A DNA stretch of 26,006 bases from a virus. The notes beneath the pieces are model-generated. The model ran no database searches. It was given only the letters and a program-made list of their open reading frames with translations, and had not been told where the DNA came from. Location of the stretch: positions 1 to 26,006 of IMG/VR virus record IMGVR_UViG_3300024328_000050; one strand, written 5' to 3'. The translations under genes and the position numbers were made by a program. This document shows, one piece after another, positions 16,122 through 24,038 of this stretch (positions are counted from its first letter, which is position 1; the number at the start of each line of letters is the position of its first letter).

Positions 16122-17495
16122 ATGACATTAAATAGCATTCAAAATTACGGGCATAAATTCCAAATACAGGTCTTATCATCCTTATTAACTCATAAAGAGT
16201 TTTTAGTTAACATCCATGATATTATTTCAGATGAATATTTTGAAAATCCTGCTATTAAGTGGTCTATAAAAGAAGTGCTTAAATATTTTGATAAATATCA
16301 TACAGTTCCTTCATTAGATATTCTAAAAGTTGAATTACAAAAAGTAGATAATGAAGTGTTACAAATATCTATTAAAGAGCAATTAAAACAAGCATTTGTT
16401 ACTTCTGATGATGATTTAGAATATGTACAAGAAGAATTTACAAACTTCTGTAAGAACCAACAATTAAAGAAAGCACTAATGTCATCTGTAGATTTATTAA
16501 AAGCAGGTGATTTTGATGGTATTCGTTTTATTGTAGATAATGCTTTAAAAGCAGGACAAGATAAAAACATAGGACATGAGTATGTTAAGGATATTGAATC
16601 TAGATATAGAGAAAATTCCAGAGAAACAATCCCAACTCCTTGGCCGCGTATTAATGATTTATTACAAGGTGGACTTGGAAATGGAGATTTTGGTTTAATT
16701 TTTGGTAATCCTGGAGGTGGTAAATCTTGGTCATTAGTTGCTTTAGGAGGACATGCTGTAAGATTAGGATATAATGTTTTACACTATACTCTAGAATTAG
16801 GGGAAGATTATGTTGGAAAGAGATATGACGCTTTTTTCACTAAAATCCCAGTTAATAAAGTAGATTCACATAGAGAAACTATTGAAGAAATCATACCTCA
16901 GCTACCAGGAAAGTTAATAATTAAAGAATACCCAACAGGAAAGGCAACAATCTCAACTATTGAATCACACATTGCGAAAGCAACAAGTATGGGATCTAAA
17001 CCAGATTTAGTAATTATTGATTATGTAGATCTTCTTTCATCAAGAAAGAAAAACAGAGAGCGTAAGGACGAAATTGATGATATTTATACAAGCACTAAGG
17101 GATTAGCTAGACAATTAGATATTCCAATTTGGTCAGTTTCTCAAGTAAATCGTGCAGGAGCAAATGACAATGTCATTCAGGGGGATAAAGCAGCAGGATC
17201 GTATGATAAAATTATGATAACTGATTTTTGCATGTCTCTTTCACGTAAAAAAGAAGATAAAGTTAATAATACAGGTAGATTCCATTTAATGAAAAATCGA
17301 TATGGGATGGATGGGCTTACCTTTGGTATTGAAGCAGATACTTCTACTGGACATTTTACAGTTAAAGATGAATATTTTGAAGGTGAAGAATCTGAATCAT
17401 TAGCTCCAACAACTCGTTCTAATAAATTTGATACTGATGTAGATAATTTTGATAAACAATTATTACGAAAGAAATTTTTTGAATTAAATCCTTAA
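16122..17495 (+). CDS. 41: Replicative DNA helicase, DnaB/gp41-like
   Basis: 457 residues, close to T4 gp41 (475). An N-terminal helical domain (1-150) is followed by a linker and the RecA-type ATPase: Walker A GNPGGGKS at 195-202, LHYTLELGEDYVGKRYDA (H1a region, near 222-240), Walker B LVIIDYVDLL with D300, then WSVSQVNRAG with the sensor Gln, and an arginine-rich end FHLMKNRYGMDG. It unwinds DNA at the fork as a ring on the lagging strand. The C-terminal tail (about 420-457) is acidic then basic. No separate primase is seen in this window. A promoter in the end of the GIY-YIG gene probably drives it. Confidence 0.92.
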   Translation: MTLNSIQNYGHKFQIQVLSSLLTHKEFLVNIHDIISDEYFENPAIKWSIKEVLKYFDKYHTVPSLDILKVELQKVDNEVLQISIKEQLKQAFVTSDDDLEYVQEEFTNFCKNQQLKKALMSSVDLLKAGDFDGIRFIVDNALKAGQDKNIGHEYVKDIESRYRENSRETIPTPWPRINDLLQGGLGNGDFGLIFGNPGGGKSWSLVALGGHAVRLGYNVLHYTLELGEDYVGKRYDAFFTKIPVNKVDSHRETIEEIIPQLPGKLIIKEYPTGKATISTIESHIAKATSMGSKPDLVIIDYVDLLSSRKKNRERKDEIDDIYTSTKGLARQLDIPIWSVSQVNRAGANDNVIQGDKAAGSYDKIMITDFCMSLSRKKEDKVNNTGRFHLMKNRYGMDGLTFGIEADTSTGHFTVKDEYFEGEESESLAPTTRSNKFDTDVDNFDKQLLRKKFFELNP

Positions 17496-17524
17496 ATTAA
17501 TAAAAATAAATAAATAAATAAAAA

Positions 17525-18511
17525 ATGGCAAAAACTTCATTACTACAAGAAAGAATAGTATACAAACCCTTTGAATACCAAACAGCATCTGACTATTGGT
17601 TAAAACAACAACAAGCACACTGGTTACATACAGAAGTCCCCATGATGTCTGATGTTAATGATTGGAAACAAAACCTATCAGAAACAGAAAAGAATATTAT
17701 TGGAACTATATTAAAAGGATTTGCTCAAACTGAAACTGTAGTAAATGATTACTGGTCAACTTTAGTTACTAAATGGTTTAGAAAACCAGAAGTAATTAAA
17801 ATGGCGGTTACTTTTGGAGCATTTGAAACAATACATGCTGAAGCTTATTCTTTATTAAATGAAGAATTAGGTTTAGATGATTTTAGTGAATTCTTAGAAG
17901 ATGAAGCAACAATGGCTAAAATAGAAGCTTTAACCACTGTAAGAGATTCTCATGATGGTACTCCTAATTGGCATGAAAGAGCTAAATCATTAGCTGTGTT
18001 TTCTGCATTTACAGAAGGAGTAAATTTATTTTCTTCATTTGCTGTTTTACTATCATTTAAATTGAGAAATCTAATGAAGGGGGTAGGAAGTATTGTGGAA
18101 TGGAGTATTAGAGATGAGTCACTACACTCAGAAGCGGGATGCTGGTTGTTTAGGACTCTAATGCAAGAACACCCAGAATTTAACACTCCAGAATTAAGGA
18201 TAGATATTGAGAAAGCCGCAAAGTTATCTCTAAAACTTGAATTAGACTTTATTGATAAAGTATTTGAGATGGGAGATTTAGATGGGTGTTCAAAGTATGA
18301 TTTAGTATCCTTTATCAAACATCGTACCAATACTAAAATGGGTGACCTAGGATTTGAACCTATAGTAAATGGAATTGACCCAGAATCAATTCAAAGGATG
18401 AAATGGTTTGACAACCTTTCAGGTGGAAAACAACACACCGATTTCTTCAGTACAAGGGTAACTAATTATTCCAAAGGAGCCCAAAACTGGGATGCAAATG
18501 ATTTATTTTAG
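17525..18511 (+). CDS. nrdB: Ribonucleotide reductase class I small subunit
   Basis: 328 residues with the di-iron site: E70 (in place of the usual Asp of E. coli D84), E101 and H104 in FETIHAEAY, E164 in FTEGVNLF, E198 and H201 in RDESLH. The radical Tyr is Y108, four after H104, as in E. coli Y122. The protein generates the radical that NrdA uses to make dNDPs, raising dNTP supply for phage DNA. The start lies after an A-rich leader with AAATAAATAAATAAATAA, and no promoter of either class is obvious within 60 nt. It is followed by an HNH endonuclease inserted before nrdA. The order B then A is the reverse of many cellular operons. Confidence 0.96.
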   Translation: MAKTSLLQERIVYKPFEYQTASDYWLKQQQAHWLHTEVPMMSDVNDWKQNLSETEKNIIGTILKGFAQTETVVNDYWSTLVTKWFRKPEVIKMAVTFGAFETIHAEAYSLLNEELGLDDFSEFLEDEATMAKIEALTTVRDSHDGTPNWHERAKSLAVFSAFTEGVNLFSSFAVLLSFKLRNLMKGVGSIVEWSIRDESLHSEAGCWLFRTLMQEHPEFNTPELRIDIEKAAKLSLKLELDFIDKVFEMGDLDGCSKYDLVSFIKHRTNTKMGDLGFEPIVNGIDPESIQRMKWFDNLSGGKQHTDFFSTRVTNYSKGAQNWDANDLF

Positions 18512-18532
18512 TCAACTATTTGGCCCTCCATT

Positions 18533-18547
18533 ATATTTATAATAAAA
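18533..18547 (+). promoter_or_regulatory. Late-type motif before HNH endonuclease gene
   Basis: Exact ATATTTATAATAAAA, ending 8 nt before ATG 18556, between nrdB and the HNH gene. Confidence 0.58.
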
Positions 18548-18555
18548 TTATAAGT

Positions 18556-19065
18556 ATGGAGACCAAAAAATGTACTGAATGTAAAAAAATTAAAAATGTA
18601 GAAGAATTTTATTGGAGAAAAACAAGAAATAATTTTTCACCAAAATGTAAAATTTGTTGGATTGAAGATTCTAAAAAATATAATATAAAACATAAATCTG
18701 AAAGAAAAGAATATTTAAAAGAGTGGAGAAAAGATAATGATAAACTTCGTAAATATCAAAGGGAATATAAACGCAAAGCCCCATCTCAGGATAGAATTAT
18801 CTTTAATTTAAGAAACAGAGTATATAAATTAATGTTAAAAGAATTTCAATCTCAAAAAACATTAGAACTTATAGGATGTTCAAGACAGAAGTTTATGGAT
18901 CATTTACAAAACCAATTTACAGATGAAATGAATTGGGGGAATTATGGGGATTATTGGGAAGTAGATCATATATTACCCTTAAGTAAAGGAGGAACTATAC
19001 ATTGGTCTAACTCCCAACCCTTAACAGTATCAGAAAATAGAAAAAAAAGTAATAAAATAATATAA
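18556..19065 (+). CDS. HNH homing endonuclease between nrdB and nrdA
   Basis: 169 residues from ATG 18556; the frame is open from 18520, but the motif at 18533 and the zinc finger beginning at residue 6 favour this start. The N-terminus has a four-Cys zinc module (C6, C9, C31, C34). A basic helical region follows, then HNH: D137-H138 in VDHILPLSKGG, N152 in WSNSQPL and N161 in SENRKKSN. It is a site-specific nuclease of the homing type, freestanding in the nrd operon; T-even and related phages also carry mobile endonucleases around nrdA/nrdB. The stop codon abuts the nrdA ATG with no gap, so nrdA translation may be coupled to it. Both nrd genes look complete. Confidence 0.88.
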   Translation: METKKCTECKKIKNVEEFYWRKTRNNFSPKCKICWIEDSKKYNIKHKSERKEYLKEWRKDNDKLRKYQREYKRKAPSQDRIIFNLRNRVYKLMLKEFQSQKTLELIGCSRQKFMDHLQNQFTDEMNWGNYGDYWEVDHILPLSKGGTIHWSNSQPLTVSENRKKSNKII

Positions 19066-20781
19066 ATGGAAAACAACGCATTACAGGTAGATTATACAAA
19101 TTGGGAGAAAGGTAAAAACTATCCAGAGTGGATGGATGAAATTTCTTTAGCAACTATCTCTAAAGGTTATTTATTACCTGGAGAAGATGTAAAAAAAGCA
19201 TATAGAAGAGTAGCTAATTCTTCAGCTAATAGATTAAAAAAACCAGAATTAGCTAACAAATTCTTTAAAATCATGTGGAATGGTTGGTTAGGGTTAGCAT
19301 CACCTGTGTTATCAAATATGGGAACTGATCGTGGTTTACCTATTTCATGTTTTGGTGTTGATACACCTGATTCAATACGTGGAATCGGTTTAACTAACGC
19401 GGAACTAATGAAGTTAACAGCATCCGGTGGTGGTGTAGGTATTTCGTTAAATCGCATTAGAGAACGTGGAACTGAAATCTCTGGAAATGGTAAAAGTGAA
19501 GGTGTAGTACCATGGGCTAAGATATTTGATTCATCAATAATCGCAACTAACCAAGGAAATGTTAGAAGAGGAGCAGCTTCTGTTAATTTAGATATTGAAC
19601 ATGGAGATATAGATGAATTTTTACAAATTCGTAGACCTAAAGGTGATCCTAATAGACAATGTCTAAACTTACACCAATGTGTAGTTGTAGGAGATTCATT
19701 TATGAGAAAATTAGAAGCTAGAGATCCTGAATCAATGAATAGATGGGCTACAGTTTTAAAATCAAGAATGGAAACAGGTGAACCTTATATAATGTATAAG
19801 GATAATGTAAATAAAGATAATCCGATTGCTTATAGATTAAATAATTTAGAAGTATCTATGACTAATATATGTTCTGAAATTACACTATTTACAGATGAAG
19901 AACATAGTTTTATTTGTTGTTTATCATCTATGAATTTATCTAAATATGATGAGTGGAAAGATACAGATGCAGTTGAATTAGCAACTTGGTTTTTAGATGG
20001 TGTAATGCAAGAATTCATTGATAAATCTGCTGGTAAAGATTCATTACAAAGAACTTATAACCATGCTCGTAAGGGACGTGCTTTAGGTTTAGGTGTAATG
20101 GGTTGGCATTCATTTTTACAACAAAAAGGCTTACCATTTAACTCTATAGCTTCTACAGCACATACCCATAATATATTTAATGATATTAGAGGTAAAGCAG
20201 AAAAAGCATCTATGGCTTTAGCGCAGGAATATGGAGAACCTTTATGGTGTAGGGGAACAGGTATGAGAAATACTCATTTATTAGCAGTTGCCCCAACAGT
20301 ATCTAATTCAGTTATTTGTGGTGGTATTAGTGCTGGTATTGAACCTTTACCTGCTAATATTTATACTTTTAATGGTGCTAAAGGTACTTTTATTAGAAAA
20401 AATAAAGTATTACAATCTATTTTAGCTGAAAAAGGTGAAGATAAAGATAAATGGTGGGATCAAATGCTAGCCGAAGAGGGATCAGCACAAGGTTTACCTG
20501 ATAATATTTTAACCCCAGATGAAAAGGAATTATTTTTAACATTTCCTGAGATAAATCAATTAGAATTAGTTAGACAAGCAGCAATTAGACAAAGATATAT
20601 TGATCAAACACAATCATTAAATTTATCTTTTGACGTAAACGATTCCCCAAAATGGATAAATCAAGTCCATTTAGAAAGCTGGAAATTAGGAATTAAAACC
20701 TTATATTATTTAAGAACAGATTCCGTAATTAAAGGTGACTTAGGTTCAAGGATGAGTGAGTGTCTTTCTTGCGATGGATAA
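19066..20781 (+). CDS. nrdA: Ribonucleotide reductase class I large subunit
   Basis: 571 residues, against 761 for E. coli NrdA: the N-terminal ATP-cone is absent, so the usual dATP activity switch is missing, as in many phage enzymes. Catalytic residues are present: C95 in ISCFGVD, the N267-I-C269-S-E271 active-site loop, C284 in CCLSSMNL, paired Tyr in LYYLRTD for radical transfer, and a C-terminal CLSC pair for re-reduction by thioredoxin or glutaredoxin. It reduces ribonucleoside diphosphates with NrdB. The ATG directly follows the HNH stop. No thioredoxin or glutaredoxin gene is seen nearby. Confidence 0.96.
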   Translation: MENNALQVDYTNWEKGKNYPEWMDEISLATISKGYLLPGEDVKKAYRRVANSSANRLKKPELANKFFKIMWNGWLGLASPVLSNMGTDRGLPISCFGVDTPDSIRGIGLTNAELMKLTASGGGVGISLNRIRERGTEISGNGKSEGVVPWAKIFDSSIIATNQGNVRRGAASVNLDIEHGDIDEFLQIRRPKGDPNRQCLNLHQCVVVGDSFMRKLEARDPESMNRWATVLKSRMETGEPYIMYKDNVNKDNPIAYRLNNLEVSMTNICSEITLFTDEEHSFICCLSSMNLSKYDEWKDTDAVELATWFLDGVMQEFIDKSAGKDSLQRTYNHARKGRALGLGVMGWHSFLQQKGLPFNSIASTAHTHNIFNDIRGKAEKASMALAQEYGEPLWCRGTGMRNTHLLAVAPTVSNSVICGGISAGIEPLPANIYTFNGAKGTFIRKNKVLQSILAEKGEDKDKWWDQMLAEEGSAQGLPDNILTPDEKELFLTFPEINQLELVRQAAIRQRYIDQTQSLNLSFDVNDSPKWINQVHLESWKLGIKTLYYLRTDSVIKGDLGSRMSECLSCDG

Positions 20782-20799
20782 TATATATTTTTATATTAA
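20768..20799 (+). promoter_or_regulatory. Possible promoter at the end of nrdA
   Basis: CTTGC (20768-20772, in the last nrdA codons), 19 nt, TATATTAA (20792-20799). Boxes and spacing match the family. It points at a terminator 47 nt further on, without an ORF between. Confidence 0.45.
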
Positions 20800-20805
20800 C
20801 AATCG

Positions 20806-20872
20806 AAGACCTAAAAGAAAAAAAGCAATAACAAATAAATTAAGAGGGAGTGCGTTAGTACTCCCTTTTTTT
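20806..20872 (+). ncRNA. Candidate short RNA (promoter to terminator, no ORF)
   Basis: From the predicted start, about 7 nt after the box at 20792, to the T-run of the terminator there are about 67 nt without an open frame. The body is A-rich and unstructured, and the 3' end is the terminator hairpin, like many small regulatory RNAs. It could equally be plain leader and terminator sequence after nrdA. Confidence 0.3.
20844..20872 (+). terminator. Rho-independent terminator after nrdA
   Basis: GGGAGT (20846-20851) pairs with ACTCCC (20860-20865) around loop GCGTTAGT, followed by seven T (20866-20872). It closes the replication and nucleotide block before the lysis genes. Confidence 0.8.
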
Positions 20873-20887
20873 ATATTTATAAGTAAA
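20873..20887 (+). promoter_or_regulatory. Late-type motif before lysis cassette
   Basis: ATATTTATAAGTAAA, one mismatch from the 15-mer, directly after the terminator and 28 nt before the ATG at 20916. Late timing fits lysis genes. Confidence 0.5.
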
Positions 20888-20915
20888 TAAAGTTATCAAT
20901 TAATATAGTTATTTT

Positions 20916-21176
20916 ATGTTGAATTACTTAAAAAAAAGGTGGATGGCTTTTAAAGATATCTTCAAAGATGAAAATGACATTAACGAAAAATCAGTAGTTG
21001 GGTTTGCATCCTTTACAATAATGGTAATATTTGCAGTAGCTGATATAATTACTGGATTTTTTGGTAAAGACCTAGTAATACAAGAGTTTATATATGATTC
21101 CTTTTTATTTATTACCTTAGGTAGTTTTGGAATTGCTGAGGCAGGTAAAATTTTTGGAAAAAAAGATAGCGAATAA
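20916..21176 (+). CDS. Small two-helix membrane protein of lysis cassette
   Basis: 86 residues. A basic amphipathic N-terminus (LNYLKKRWMAFKDIF) is followed by two predicted membrane helices at about 27-49 and 58-78 and a charged C-terminus (GKKDSE). The hairpin topology fits a holin or a lysis accessory protein, but no family is recognised. Its stop overlaps the start of the YkuD-like gene (TAATG), so they are co-translated. A second holin-like gene lies after the enzyme gene, so the two may act together or as holin and antiholin. Confidence 0.62.
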   Translation: MLNYLKKRWMAFKDIFKDENDINEKSVVGFASFTIMVIFAVADIITGFFGKDLVIQEFIYDSFLFITLGSFGIAEAGKIFGKKDSE

Positions 21177-21778
21177 TGTCATATACAAGAGAACAAATTC
21201 AAAAAGCTGTAGAATCTAAAGGACATAAATGGTTCGAAGGTGGTGACTACAACCTAAATATAATAGGAATACGAAATTCAGATACTAATGAGGTTGTAAC
21301 AAACAAATTTGATGATAAATTAACAGTTTCTTATTCAATAAATAGTGAAATGAAATATCATGAGTTTGATGCTACAACAGACCCAGGACAACATTGGGAA
21401 AAAAACTTACTTAATGTAGATGGTGTAGCTATTCTAGTTCCTAACCAGTATAGAGGATCTCACGAAATTAGAAAACATCAAGGTAAATATGAAGCTTTAT
21501 GTCAGAAAAAACCAGTTAAAGTTTATAGAGACAATAATAAAGATGGTAAATATGATATGCTAGAAGAAAACATTAAAGAAGGTATTTATGGTATTAATAT
21601 TCACAAAGCAGGTTCTAGAATAAATGGATCAACTCAAATAGATAAATGGTCCGCAGGTTGTCAGGTATTTTCCAAAGAATCAGATTTTAATCAATTAATG
21701 GATTTAGCTTATAAAGCTAAAGATTTGTATGGTAATTCTTTTACATACACCTTAATTGAATCAAAAGACGTAATTTAA
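21176..21778 (+). CDS. YkuD-like (L,D-transpeptidase fold) enzyme, candidate endolysin
   Basis: 200 residues. The C-terminal half holds the YkuD-type motif: H143-K-A-G146, then S159-A-G-C162, with the spacing of HxxG and SxGC in L,D-transpeptidases, C162 being the nucleophile. There is no signal peptide, so it would need a holin or other route to reach the wall, and flanking membrane proteins provide one. Residues 119-130 (DNNKDGKYDMLE) form a calcium-loop-like motif just before the catalytic part. Cellular YkuD enzymes cross-link peptidoglycan; in a lysis cassette this one is more likely to cut peptide bonds or attack cross-links, which is inference. The TAATG overlap with the gene before and a 1-nt gap to the next show one operon. 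Confidence 0.65.
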   Translation: MSYTREQIQKAVESKGHKWFEGGDYNLNIIGIRNSDTNEVVTNKFDDKLTVSYSINSEMKYHEFDATTDPGQHWEKNLLNVDGVAILVPNQYRGSHEIRKHQGKYEALCQKKPVKVYRDNNKDGKYDMLEENIKEGIYGINIHKAGSRINGSTQIDKWSAGCQVFSKESDFNQLMDLAYKAKDLYGNSFTYTLIESKDVI

Positions 21779-21779
21779 A

Positions 21780-22199
21780 ATGAAATCAACATCAACCTTA
21801 TATATAGCAATAACAAGTATGTCATTAGGATTTATATGTTCTTATTTTATGGAACTCACAATGCAAAACGCAGAACAATATTTAGTTATTACTACTTTGG
21901 TATTTACCGACGGTTTTTTTGGCATAATTGCCGGAATTAAAAGAGAGGGTTTTAAAACCTATAAGGCGATTAAAATTTTAAAAACTCTACTATTTTGGAT
22001 TATTATGTTAACCTTAATACTAGCCATTGAAAAAAGCATCCCAGGAGCTGGGTGGTTAAGTGAAACAATGCTTATGCCTTTAGTAATCTTTCAACTAATA
22101 AGTGCTATAAAAAATGCATCAATGTCTGGATTTATTAGAGCTGATATTTTAAATAACATTTTAGATCGTATAGATAAACATAAAGGTCTTAGGGAGTAA
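21780..22199 (+). CDS. Holin-like membrane protein
   Basis: 139 residues with three or four predicted membrane helices: about 7-24, 34-51, 67-83 and 94-108. Between helices 2 and 3 is TDGFFGIIAGIKREGFKTYKAIKILK, a basic loop that resembles the DxxxGxxxAxKxG pattern of the phage holin_4 family. Holins make membrane holes that release endolysins at a set time. It starts 1 nt after the YkuD-like gene. The C-terminus (ADILNNILDRIDKHKGLRE) is charged and cytoplasmic-looking. The class is reasonably supported, the exact family less so. Confidence 0.62.
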   Translation: MKSTSTLYIAITSMSLGFICSYFMELTMQNAEQYLVITTLVFTDGFFGIIAGIKREGFKTYKAIKILKTLLFWIIMLTLILAIEKSIPGAGWLSETMLMPLVIFQLISAIKNASMSGFIRADILNNILDRIDKHKGLRE

Positions 22200-22224
22200 C
22201 TTGCTTCACCGTTACCTTTTTTTT
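22194..22224 (+). terminator. Weak terminator after holin-like gene
   Basis: GTAAC and GTTAC form a 5-bp stem around a 10-nt loop, followed by CC and eight T. The stem is short, so termination would be partial. Confidence 0.4.
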
Positions 22225-22231
22225 ATATTAT
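22200..22231 (+). promoter_or_regulatory. Possible promoter overlapping the terminator, 4 nt before ATG
   Basis: CTTGC (22200-22204), 19 nt, TATATTAT (22224-22231), ending 4 nt before the ATG at 22236. If real, the transcript starts at or next to the ATG. The layout copies that at 362-393. Confidence 0.4.
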
Positions 22232-22235
22232 TGTT

Positions 22236-23573
22236 ATGATAAAAAAACTAAAACAAGGAATGTTTCCCTTCCTAATTGGGTTCTCTGCCTTATCCGTTTC
22301 TGCTTCTGCCGCCTTCTATTCTGTTAGTGGTCTAAGTAAACTATTTGCAGGCGCCTCTTTAGAAGTTATTATAATGGCGGGTTCATTAGAATTTGCTAAA
22401 TTAGTAACTGCTTCACTTTTATATCAATATTGGGATACAATTAATAAAACACTACGAACTTATTTATCTATTGCCACTATTATATTAGTATTAATTACTA
22501 GTATGGGTATCTATGGGTTTTTAAGTGCAGCTTACCAAGAAACATATTCTAAGCTATCAATTATTGAAAATCAAAAGAGTTTTATTCAACAAAAAATAGA
22601 CTTTTATAAAAATGATGTAACACGATATGATACAGAAATTGAAAGAATATCTAATAATATTAGTACTTTATCTAATGCAAAAGCTTCGACCATCCAAGTA
22701 CGAGACACCTCGGTATCTGGGGGATTTAGACAGACAATCTCTACAACTGAGCTTAGAATGGCGCAGAATCGTATTAATATTGAGGAGGAGAATCGTAAAT
22801 TGGCACAATCAAAAAGATCAATAGCATCAGATAGCCTTCAAAAATTCCAATTACAAGTATTGGGTTTAAATAATAATAACGAAGTAGCTGGAGAATTGGG
22901 ACCACTGCAGTATATATCGAGTTTGACGGGTTATCCTATGGATAAAATTATAAATTGGTTATTACTTGTTATAATATTTGTTTTTGATCCATTAGCTATT
23001 TCATTAGTAATTGCAGCTAATTTTGCATTTGATAAAGCTTACCCAAAAAAGCAGTATAGAGAAAATCTATATGGTGAAGATGATGATAGTGATGATATAG
23101 AAGAACATCTACAAACCATAATTGATAATGACCAAGAAATGGGATTATGGGATAATACTATTAACGATGGTTTAGAAGAAGTAGAATTAGATGAAGAAGA
23201 TTATCCTTTACCTAATGAAGCTTTAACTAAAGCCTCTATAGAATTTGAAGTTAAAGACGCTGAAGAGTTAAAGACTAATAAAGAGTTTATGGATAACCTT
23301 GATAATCTTGAAAAAATTAAAGATTGGGAAGCAGCAGAACGAAGAATGGAAATTATAGGTCAGAATGGAAATAATGGTGAACACTATTCTAAATATGATT
23401 TAAATAAAGATGGAAAAATAGACCAAAAGGAATATGAATTTGCTTTAAATAGAATAAAACAAATAAAAAATACAAAGGGTGGGGATTTAAAACCTAATAG
23501 TGAAATGGAAAAGGAATTAAAGACTCTAAAAAAATTAATAGATAATCAAGATGATTTAACTAAAACTTATTAA
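22236..23573 (+). CDS. Membrane protein with coiled coil and EF-hand loop, unknown
   Basis: 445 residues. Three predicted membrane helices near 11-32, 38-60 and 76-97 are followed by a long helical, probably coiled-coil stretch (about 100-205), a fourth membrane helix (about 238-262), an acidic region (275-325), a helical region and a C-terminal helix. Residues 388-399 (DLNKDGKIDQKE) fit a canonical EF-hand calcium loop at positions 1, 3, 5, 6, 8, 9 and 12. The phrase LITSMGIYGFLSAAYQETYSKL joins helix 3 to the coil. The shape suggests a membrane-anchored sensor, scaffold or defence/exclusion protein, but no characterised family is recognised. It follows the lysis cassette behind a possible promoter of its own. 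Confidence 0.6.
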   Translation: MIKKLKQGMFPFLIGFSALSVSASAAFYSVSGLSKLFAGASLEVIIMAGSLEFAKLVTASLLYQYWDTINKTLRTYLSIATIILVLITSMGIYGFLSAAYQETYSKLSIIENQKSFIQQKIDFYKNDVTRYDTEIERISNNISTLSNAKASTIQVRDTSVSGGFRQTISTTELRMAQNRINIEEENRKLAQSKRSIASDSLQKFQLQVLGLNNNNEVAGELGPLQYISSLTGYPMDKIINWLLLVIIFVFDPLAISLVIAANFAFDKAYPKKQYRENLYGEDDDSDDIEEHLQTIIDNDQEMGLWDNTINDGLEEVELDEEDYPLPNEALTKASIEFEVKDAEELKTNKEFMDNLDNLEKIKDWEAAERRMEIIGQNGNNGEHYSKYDLNKDGKIDQKEYEFALNRIKQIKNTKGGDLKPNSEMEKELKTLKKLIDNQDDLTKTY

Positions 23574-23595
23574 TCAAAAAATAATACACCAGAGG

Positions 23596-23627
23596 CTTGG
23601 CTACCCGGGAGAGAGTTCGTATATTTA
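23596..23627 (+). promoter_or_regulatory. Bacteroidota-type promoter before small gene
   Basis: CTTGG (23596-23600), 19 nt with CCCGGG and ending TTCG, TATATTTA (23620-23627). The leader to the ATG at 23667 is 39 nt and holds TGTTGAGCGATTAAGCACAAC, an imperfect inverted repeat. Confidence 0.6.
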
Positions 23628-23666
23628 CCATGTTGAGCGATTAAGCACAACATTAAAATCAAGGTT

Positions 23667-24035
23667 ATGAGTAAAATTTCAATTAAAAATCAGGAAGATA
23701 GAAATGATGTGATGGTGTGGGTTTCAGACCTATTCAAAGATGTTAATGGGTTTAGACCTAGAGGGTATAAATTTAATGAATGGTCTAACCAGGAATTAGA
23801 GGATTTCGTTAATGATCTTATTGAGATTTCTGAAAAGCAAGCAGCTGAAGAAAGAGCTTGGGAAAATAAAGCTATTAATGATGTAATGTCTGTAGGTGCT
23901 GATGATAAAGAAACAGCATTAAGATGGTTAGATCAAGCTGATGCTTACTTCATGTATGGTGATGATGATTTTTATGAAGATAGTATTGAAAAGTATGGTT
24001 GGGTTGCTAAATATTTTGAAAAAACAGCAGCATAA
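23667..24035 (+). CDS. Small acidic protein, unknown
   Basis: 122 residues, acidic, without Cys or membrane helices. A plausible helical bundle: NEWSNQELEDFVNDLIEISEKQAAEERAW is a long helix region (about 38-66), and the C-terminal half holds ALRWLDQADAYFMYGDDDFYEDSIEKYGW. It starts in the context AAGGTT-ATG and has its own host-type promoter, which points to early or middle expression and a role in takeover of the cell. No family is recognised. Confidence 0.6.
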   Translation: MSKISIKNQEDRNDVMVWVSDLFKDVNGFRPRGYKFNEWSNQELEDFVNDLIEISEKQAAEERAWENKAINDVMSVGADDKETALRWLDQADAYFMYGDDDFYEDSIEKYGWVAKYFEKTAA

Positions 24036-24038
24036 AAA

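Noticed and set aside
18508-18539. TTAGT-N19-TATATTTA as another host-type promoter before the HNH gene
   Set aside because: First box is poor, and the second is explained by the exact late-type 15-mer at the same place.
22627-22824. 65-codon + strand frame inside the membrane/coiled-coil gene
   Set aside because: Fully overlapped by a gene with clear domain structure; no independent signal.
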